A DNA stretch of 17,614 nt, from the NCBI GenBank assembly GCA_023424235.1, contig JAFAEB010000145.1:1-17614 (forward strand), written 5' to 3'. Shown in pieces: positions 12,672-17,614 of the stretch. The notes under the pieces are model-generated. The model was not told the origin of the DNA. It did not search any database and worked only from the letters and a program-made list of their open reading frames with translations. Numbering within the stretch: position 1 is the first letter of the stretch; every line of letters begins with the position of its first letter. The stretch is from Bacillota bacterium (GTDB taxonomy: Bacteria > Bacillota > Clostridia > Lachnospirales > Lachnospiraceae). The translations under genes and the position numbers were made by a program.

Positions 12672-14633
12672 ATGACAAAATCAAAGGAAATATTAGAATT
12701 TGATATTATATTAAATATGTTAAGTGAAATGGCATATTCAAAAGCAGCAAAAGAAACAATAAGAACTTTAACAGCATCTCTTGATCAAGCAGAGATTATA
12801 CTAAGACAAAAGGAAACAAAAGAAGCAAGGATACTAATCGATTCCATAGGTCTTCCACCGATTACTGCAATGAAAGATATGGAGGAAATTTTACAGCTAA
12901 CAATAAAAGGATCCATGTTATATCCAGAACAGCTCACAGCTGTAAGCCTATTTTTAGCATCCTGTAAAAGATTAAAAGCCTATCTTAAAAGGGCAGAATC
13001 ACTAAATGTTGATATTGCTTTTTATGGAACTTCGATTCATGATTTAACTAACTTATTTGATGAGATTAATTTAGCTATTCGAAACAATCAAGTAGAGGAT
13101 AGTGCATCAAAAGAACTAAAATCCATTCGTAGAAAAATGGATGATATACAATTTGATATTAAAGCAAAATTGGAGCAAATTATTCGCAATAAAAAAAGTA
13201 TGTTTATGGATGACTATGTATCTACGCGTAACGGACATTACGTATTGCCTGTTAAGAAAGAATATAAAAATCAGTTTAATGGTGTTGTCTTAGATGCGTC
13301 ACAAACTGGTTCCACTTACTTTATGCAACCTACATCAATTATGAAATTAGAGGATGAACTATCCTTACTAAAAATTGATGAAGAAAATGAAATTCGTAAG
13401 ATTTTATATACCTTAACAGCACTTGTCCATGATAATATCGATAGCATAACGATTAATATGGAAGCAATACAGGTTCTAGATTTTATATTTGCGAAAGGGA
13501 AATTAAGCGCTTCTATGAAGGCTGTTCCTGCAAAGCTTAATACAGATGGAATTATTGAAATTATAAATGGTAGACACCCACTTCTAAAGGCTGACTGTGT
13601 TCCACTTAACTTCACATTAAAAGATGGTAATCGTGGAGTTGTGATCACAGGACCCAATACTGGAGGTAAAACGGTATCTCTTAAAACAATTGGATTATTT
13701 CATCTCATGGCTCAATGTGGTCTACACATACCATGTGAAAAAGTAAATCTTCCAATCTGTAATGCAGTACTATGTGATATTGGAGATGGTCAAAGTATTA
13801 GCGAGAATTTATCCACTTTTTCCTCTCATATTTCAAATATTATAAACATTTTAGAACATTCCAATCACGAAAGTCTAATTTTACTTGATGAATTAGGTTC
13901 GGGAACAGATCCAACGGAAGGTATGGGGATAGCAATTGCTATTCTAGAAGAATTAGTACAGAAAAAGTGTTTATTTGTAGCTACCACCCACTACCCACAA
14001 GTAAAGGAATATGCCAATCAAACAACTACTATTATAAATGCAAGAATGGCTTTTGATCGCGAAACCTTAAAACCTCTTTATCAATTAGAAATGGGTGAAT
14101 CAGGAGAAAGTTGTGCCTTATATATTGCTAAACGACTGGGATTTCCTACTCATATGTTAAATCGCGCATATAAAGAAGCATACCAAAACAATAATATAAT
14201 AAAGGCCTCTCCAATTACTGATTCTGATTTATTCTCTGAAAATGACTATACAGAGAAAAGTATGGTAGCTATGACTCCAACGGAACTTAAATCGGTTAAG
14301 AAAGAAAGCCAAAAAGAAGTTCTTGTATCAAAAGCAAGTTCTCAGTTTGAAATTGGTGATAGCGTTATGATTTATCCTCAGAAGAAAATTGGTATTGTGT
14401 ACAAAACAGCGAATGAAAAAGGAGAAGTCTTAGTTCAAATTAAAAAAAAGAAGCATCTGATTAATCATAAGAGACTTAAGATTAACGCGAAAGCAAGTGA
14501 CCTTTACCCAGAGGATTATGACTTTTCAATCATTTTTGATAGCGTAGCCAATCGAAAAGCAAGGCATACTATGGATAGAAAGCATGATGAAACACTGGAA
14601 ATACATTATGACAAGGAAGAGTTTATGAAATAG
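12672..14633 (+). CDS. MutS2-like DNA-binding ATPase lacking the Smr domain
   Basis: The 653-residue product has the MutS2 layout. The N-terminus is TKSKEILEFD; a core/clamp region follows with the family stretch VSTRNGHYVLPVKKEYKNQF near residue 190 and SQTGSTYFMQP. The ATPase domain has Walker A GPNTGGKT at 327-334 and Walker B LILLDELGSGTDP with Asp406-Glu407. Then come a long charged linker and a small beta-rich, KOW-like segment (FEIGDSVMIYPQKKIGIVYK). MutS2 proteins are usually about 780-790 residues and end in a Smr nuclease domain. This one ends after about 40 further residues with no Smr motif, so it is probably a second, shorter family member. MutS2 suppresses recombination and rescues collided ribosomes; whether this form does either is unknown. 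The ATG at 12672 is preferred because GGAAAGG almost touches the ATG at 12660. Confidence 0.88.
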   Translation: MTKSKEILEFDIILNMLSEMAYSKAAKETIRTLTASLDQAEIILRQKETKEARILIDSIGLPPITAMKDMEEILQLTIKGSMLYPEQLTAVSLFLASCKRLKAYLKRAESLNVDIAFYGTSIHDLTNLFDEINLAIRNNQVEDSASKELKSIRRKMDDIQFDIKAKLEQIIRNKKSMFMDDYVSTRNGHYVLPVKKEYKNQFNGVVLDASQTGSTYFMQPTSIMKLEDELSLLKIDEENEIRKILYTLTALVHDNIDSITINMEAIQVLDFIFAKGKLSASMKAVPAKLNTDGIIEIINGRHPLLKADCVPLNFTLKDGNRGVVITGPNTGGKTVSLKTIGLFHLMAQCGLHIPCEKVNLPICNAVLCDIGDGQSISENLSTFSSHISNIINILEHSNHESLILLDELGSGTDPTEGMGIAIAILEELVQKKCLFVATTHYPQVKEYANQTTTIINARMAFDRETLKPLYQLEMGESGESCALYIAKRLGFPTHMLNRAYKEAYQNNNIIKASPITDSDLFSENDYTEKSMVAMTPTELKSVKKESQKEVLVSKASSQFEIGDSVMIYPQKKIGIVYKTANEKGEVLVQIKKKKHLINHKRLKINAKASDLYPEDYDFSIIFDSVANRKARHTMDRKHDETLEIHYDKEEFMK

Positions 14634-14646
14634 TAGCCTAAATTTA

Positions 14647-14686
14647 AAAGGAAGGTAAGATTATGTAAGTTATCTTATCTTCCTTT
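14647..14686. terminator. Terminator after the MutS2-like gene
   Basis: A 15-bp stem (14647-14661 with 14672-14686, one G-U, core GGAAGGTAAGAT) has a 10-nt loop, A-rich sequence before it and TTTCTTTC after it. It lies 14 bases past the stop codon and could also act on the convergent histidine kinase transcript. Confidence 0.85.
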
Positions 14687-14756
14687 CTTTCATGATATAT
14701 TTTAATTACCTATAACTGTTTCTTTCATTAATGATATATTCTAATTACCTTTAACT
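14684..14756. repeat. Imperfect tandem duplication between convergent genes
   Basis: Bases 14684-14717 and 14719-14756 are two copies of one unit. Each has TTTCTTTCAT, then TGATATATT, TAATTACCT and TAACT. The second copy has a small insertion after TTTCAT and two substitutions in the last 26 bases. The first copy overlaps the T-tract of the preceding terminator. Confidence 0.7.
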
Positions 14757-14761
14757 ATTAT

Positions 14762-16174
14762 CTATCCAATACAATCTTCCACATTTCTTGGAAATACTAG
14801 AGTGAATTCTGTACCAGCACCCTCTTTACTTGAAACCGATATGCTTCCATTATGTGCTTCTACTATGGATTTTGTAATGGTAAGTCCGATACCCATTCCA
14901 CCGGTGTGCTTGCTTCTTGATTTATCAACACGGTAAAATCGTTCAAAAATATATGATAATTCCTCTTCTCTCATTCCAATACCATTATCCCTAACCTTTA
15001 TCACAATATCCTTCTCATTTTTAAATACTTTTATTAGGATGGTTTGCTTGGAATTGGAGTACATAATTCCATTCGAGATTAGATTGGTAAACACCTGGCT
15101 AATCCTATCTTTATCTCCCAACATATGGACTTCTTCATCATATGGCTCAAGCTCTATCGCAATGTTTTTCTCCTTACAAGTAGGATAAAAATTAAGAGTA
15201 ATGTTCTTTAATAAGGCTAATAAGTCAAATTCCTCATATTTAAGGATAACCATATCATTTTCAACTTTTGATAAGGTTTCGATAGAAGCAATCATTCTCT
15301 TAATTCGCTCTAGTTCATCATAACAGCTTAATAATCTAGCTTTATCCATCTCCCATATTCCATCAATCATGGCTTCTAGATTACCTTGTATAGAGGTTAG
15401 TGGTGTCCTAAGCTCATGAGCTACATCTTGTGTTAATTGTTTTTGCAAGCTTTCCTTATTTTCTAATGCTTGAGACAATGTATTAATCGCATCAATTAAT
15501 AAAAGGATCTCCTTGGTGTTAGATTCTAGGGTAAGGCGTTTTTTGTAGTCACCAGCTGAAAGTAATTTAGCCTTATTTGCTATAATATTTAATGGCTTAC
15601 TAATGCGACTTGACATGAAATACCCTAGTAGGATTGCAATGGAGATTGAAGCAATTCCTATTATAAGGATAGTTTGATTTAATGAAGTTATAAAGGTTAG
15701 TTCCTCATCCGTAAAATAATAAGGGCCTACATAACCGGTGATTAATGTACCAATTTCTTTATCATCGCTTTGAAGAGAATACTTATTTTCTTTATACTCT
15801 CCTTCCCAACGATTGGAATAAGTGTACATGTTAGACAACATATTGCTTATAATTGCATGACATAAACCATTATTATGCTCATATGCAGACCAAACTAAGC
15901 TTCCATCAGGGTCTTTAATTTCAATTACTAGCCCCTTTTGCAAAGCATTCATACCTATAATATCAAGAGTATTTCTATCCCATCCTGTATCCATCCCATA
16001 ATTCATAATGAGTGCTTCAACTATTTCATGAGTCTGCTTCTCTTGTCTTTCTAATACAAAGTTTTTAAAACTAGCTTTAACTGTAATATTAACTCCAAAG
16101 CAAATTAATCCAACTACCATAGCAATGATTAATATATAGCTTGCAGTTAATTTACTTTTTAAAGAGACTCTCAT
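14762..16174 (-). CDS. Sensor histidine kinase of a two-component system
   Basis: The 470-residue kinase has a first membrane segment at about 11-31 (ASYILIIAMVVGLICFGVNI), an extracytoplasmic sensor domain of about 130 residues, and a second membrane segment at about 168-188. A HAMP linker (SKPLNIIANKAKLLSAGDY) follows. The HisKA box has phospho-acceptor His253 in DVAHELRTPLTS. The ATPase boxes are N (DRISQVFTNLISN, Asn364), G1 (DNGIG, Asp396), F (FERFYRVDKSR) and G2 (GGMGIGLTI). All catalytic boxes are intact. The start is the ATG at 16174, with GGAGG 8 bases upstream; the TTG at 16189 includes that site. It overlaps the response regulator by 23 bases. The sensor domain matches nothing that I recognise, so the signal is unknown. 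Confidence 0.95.
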   Translation of the reverse strand: MRVSLKSKLTASYILIIAMVVGLICFGVNITVKASFKNFVLERQEKQTHEIVEALIMNYGMDTGWDRNTLDIIGMNALQKGLVIEIKDPDGSLVWSAYEHNNGLCHAIISNMLSNMYTYSNRWEGEYKENKYSLQSDDKEIGTLITGYVGPYYFTDEELTFITSLNQTILIIGIASISIAILLGYFMSSRISKPLNIIANKAKLLSAGDYKKRLTLESNTKEILLLIDAINTLSQALENKESLQKQLTQDVAHELRTPLTSIQGNLEAMIDGIWEMDKARLLSCYDELERIKRMIASIETLSKVENDMVILKYEEFDLLALLKNITLNFYPTCKEKNIAIELEPYDEEVHMLGDKDRISQVFTNLISNGIMYSNSKQTILIKVFKNEKDIVIKVRDNGIGMREEELSYIFERFYRVDKSRSKHTGGMGIGLTITKSIVEAHNGSISVSSKEGAGTEFTLVFPRNVEDCIG

Positions 16175-16868
16175 CCTTAGTTCCTCCAAATTGATAACCT
16201 ATACCTCGTATGGTTCTTATATAGGCTAGTTCCCTTGTATCATCTTCTATTTTACTCCTAAGATTTTTTATATGAGAATCAATGGTTCTATCATACCCAC
16301 CATAATCACCATCGAATGCTAATGAGATAAGCTCCTCCCTAGTAAATACTTTGTTAGGACGACTTTGTAAGGTAATAAGTAGCTTAAACTCGCTTGGTGT
16401 TAAACTCACAAGGACCTCTCTTTTATATACTTTATACTCACTTTGATGGATGATTAAATCTCCATGATTAAAGGATAAGGCGTCCTCTTCCATGGAACTT
16501 GTTCTTCGAAGTAGAGCATTCACCCTTGCTACCATTTGCCTTGGACTAAAGGGTTTGGTAATATAATCATCCGCTCCAATGTTTAACCCATTTATAATGC
16601 TATCTTCACTACTTTTGGCAGTAATCATTAGTATTGGAACCATCGAAGTCATACGTATTTTTTTACATATTTCTTCTCCACTAAGATCGGGTAGCATTAA
16701 GTCGAGTAAAACTAGATCGATATCCTGCTGATAAAACAGCTCTAATCCATCGATTCCAGTGTATGCCTTATAGACATAATAACCACTATTAATAAGATAA
16801 GATTCAATAAATTCAACTATTTTCTCTTCATCTTCAACAATTAATATTTTCTTCCCCTGATTAATCAT
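16152..16868 (-). CDS. OmpR/PhoB-type response regulator
   Basis: The 238-residue protein has a receiver domain at residues 7-120. Acidic pocket Glu12-Asp13, phospho-acceptor Asp56 in LVLLDLMLPDL, the switch Thr in MITAKSSED, and Lys105 in ITKPF are all present. A winged-helix DNA-binding domain follows (about 135-230; SLTPSEFKLLITLQSRPNKV, then RTIDSHIKNLRSKIEDD and IRTIRGIGYQF). It is the first gene of the pair and shares 23 bases with the kinase. The ATG at 16868 has GGAGG 4 bases upstream; the longer GTG frame (16895) contains that site. Confidence 0.96.
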   Translation of the reverse strand: MINQGKKILIVEDEEKIVEFIESYLINSGYYVYKAYTGIDGLELFYQQDIDLVLLDLMLPDLSGEEICKKIRMTSMVPILMITAKSSEDSIINGLNIGADDYITKPFSPRQMVARVNALLRRTSSMEEDALSFNHGDLIIHQSEYKVYKREVLVSLTPSEFKLLITLQSRPNKVFTREELISLAFDGDYGGYDRTIDSHIKNLRSKIEDDTRELAYIRTIRGIGYQFGGTKDESLFKK

Positions 16869-16943
16869 TCTTCCTCCAATTAGATTCGGTGTCACATTTA
16901 ATTTCTCACATGTAAATAAGCCTTACAACAAACTTATGAATAA

Positions 16944-16949
16944 ATTATA
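16944..16949 (-). promoter_or_regulatory. Probable -10 of the two-component operon
   Basis: On the minus strand TATAAT (16949-16944) lies about 75 bases upstream of the response regulator start. The -35 region at 17 bases (ATAAAA) is weak, so an activator, possibly the regulator itself, may be needed. Confidence 0.45.
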
Positions 16950-17038
16950 GTTCTTAAATATGAATTTTTTATGGATTTTTAGATTAATGGGTAAAAAAAG
17001 GTGTCGATATGATTGAAATTGATGTTATAATACGAATA

Positions 17039-17614
17039 TTAAGGTCTAAATCTCATGGCCCTCATGGCATTTAAAACTGCTATTAACGCTACTCCTACAT
17101 CAGCAAAAACTGCTTCCCACATAGTAGCATGACCGCCAGCACCAAGTACTAATACAAGCAATTTAACTCCTAGTGCAAATATAATATTTTGCCAAACAAT
17201 TTCTCTCGTCTTTTTCGCAATTAAAAATCCACTAATTAATTTCGAAGGTTCATCGGTCATAAGAACAACATCAGAAGCTTCTATGGCTGCATCACTTCCA
17301 AGTCCACCCATTGCTACTCCAACATCGGATAGTGCTAATACTGGAGCGTCATTAATTCCATCCCCTACAAACATAATCTTTTCTTTTGGGTTTTTATTCT
17401 TAATCAACTCTTCTAATTTATCTACTTTCATATCAGGTAACAAATCTGTATAAACTTCATCTAAGCCTAGTTCCTTTGCTACCTTCTCTCCTACTTTTTT
17501 ATTATCACCTGTTAACATAATCTGTTTCTTTATACCCATACTACGTAGCTTCTTTATGGTTTCCACAGAGTCTTCTTTTATTTGGTCAGAGATAACAATA
17601 TAACCCTTATACTC
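17039..17614 (-). CDS. 3' end of a Zn/Cd-type heavy-metal P1B ATPase (partial)
   Basis: The last 191 residues of a P-type metal exporter are present; the frame is open to the window edge, so the real start lies beyond 17614. The region holds the end of the P domain (MLTGDNKKV, then FVGDGINDAPVLALSDVGVAMG) and the last two membrane helices. The penultimate helix carries Lys in FALGVKLLVLVLG, and the last carries Asp in WEAVFADVGVALIAVLNAMR. This Lys plus DVG pair is characteristic of P1B-2 pumps (ZntA/CadA) for Zn2+, Cd2+ and Pb2+. The two-component operon follows on the same strand after 170 bases; I see no clear terminator hairpin between them. Confidence 0.92.
   Translation of the reverse strand, partial: EYKGYIVISDQIKEDSVETIKKLRSMGIKKQIMLTGDNKKVGEKVAKELGLDEVYTDLLPDMKVDKLEELIKNKNPKEKIMFVGDGINDAPVLALSDVGVAMGGLGSDAAIEASDVVLMTDEPSKLISGFLIAKKTREIVWQNIIFALGVKLLVLVLGAGGHATMWEAVFADVGVALIAVLNAMRAMRFRP

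Noticed and set aside
17000..17038. TATAAT at 17025-17030 on the plus strand as a promoter
   Set aside because: It has no adequate -35 and would read antisense into the metal ATPase gene.
1..17614. Mobile elements, prophage genes, CRISPR arrays, tRNA or rRNA
   Set aside because: No transposase, integrase, terminal repeats with target duplications, regularly spaced repeats or tRNA-like folds were seen.

Overview
The window reads as chromosome of a low-GC, anaerobic, endospore-forming Firmicute, most likely a Lachnospiraceae-type clostridium (Lachnoclostridium phytofermentans-like). The grounds are AT-rich DNA, strong GGAGG ribosome sites, a cotJABC spore-coat operon with a sigma-E-type promoter, a DUF4358-like lipoprotein beside an ECF sigma factor, and a c-di-GMP-I riboswitch. 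The species is inferred; no rRNA or tRNA is present.

Layout. 1-120: the tail of a plus-strand gene and a bidirectional terminator. 164-2069 (minus): lipoprotein, ECF sigma factor and a membrane-anchored putative anti-sigma factor, the last two overlapping. 2070-2400: leader of the plus-strand GH36 alpha-galactosidase (2401-4566), with a good promoter and three copies of AAATGCAT. 4649-7043 (minus): a YitT-family membrane protein and a YhfW-like FAD oxidoreductase fused to a Rieske domain. 7251-8647 (minus): cotJABC. 8771-10676 (minus): a PAS/degenerate-GGDEF/intact-EAL protein predicted to degrade c-di-GMP, with a c-di-GMP-I riboswitch in its leader. 10964-12178: a 52-codon gene for a small secreted peptide, divergent from an XRE-TPR regulator, with a perfect inverted repeat between them. 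12179-12671: a gene-free, heavily structured leader with two successive intrinsic terminators. 12672-14633 (plus): a MutS2-like ATPase without a Smr domain. 14762-16868 (minus): an OmpR-type response regulator overlapping its histidine kinase. 17039-17614 (minus): the 3' end of a Zn/Cd-type P1B ATPase.

The most interesting item is the peptide/regulator pair at 10964-12178. The peptide has a Lys-rich N-terminus, a hydrophobic segment and a short tail ending SVDDWGWMIETR, which is the layout of pheromone precursors of the RRNPP (Rgg/PlcR/NprR) cell-cell signalling families. The neighbouring regulator has the matching HTH plus TPR architecture. The inverted repeat lies just upstream of an extended -10 element for the peptide gene and downstream of a possible promoter for the regulator, so one site could activate the first and restrain the second. 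Function is inferred from layout only.

The second notable circuit is the c-di-GMP riboswitch over a c-di-GMP phosphodiesterase, a plausible feedback loop. For several genes the start was moved inward from the longest reading frame because the longer start overlaps or abuts the ribosome-binding site; these choices are explained per gene.
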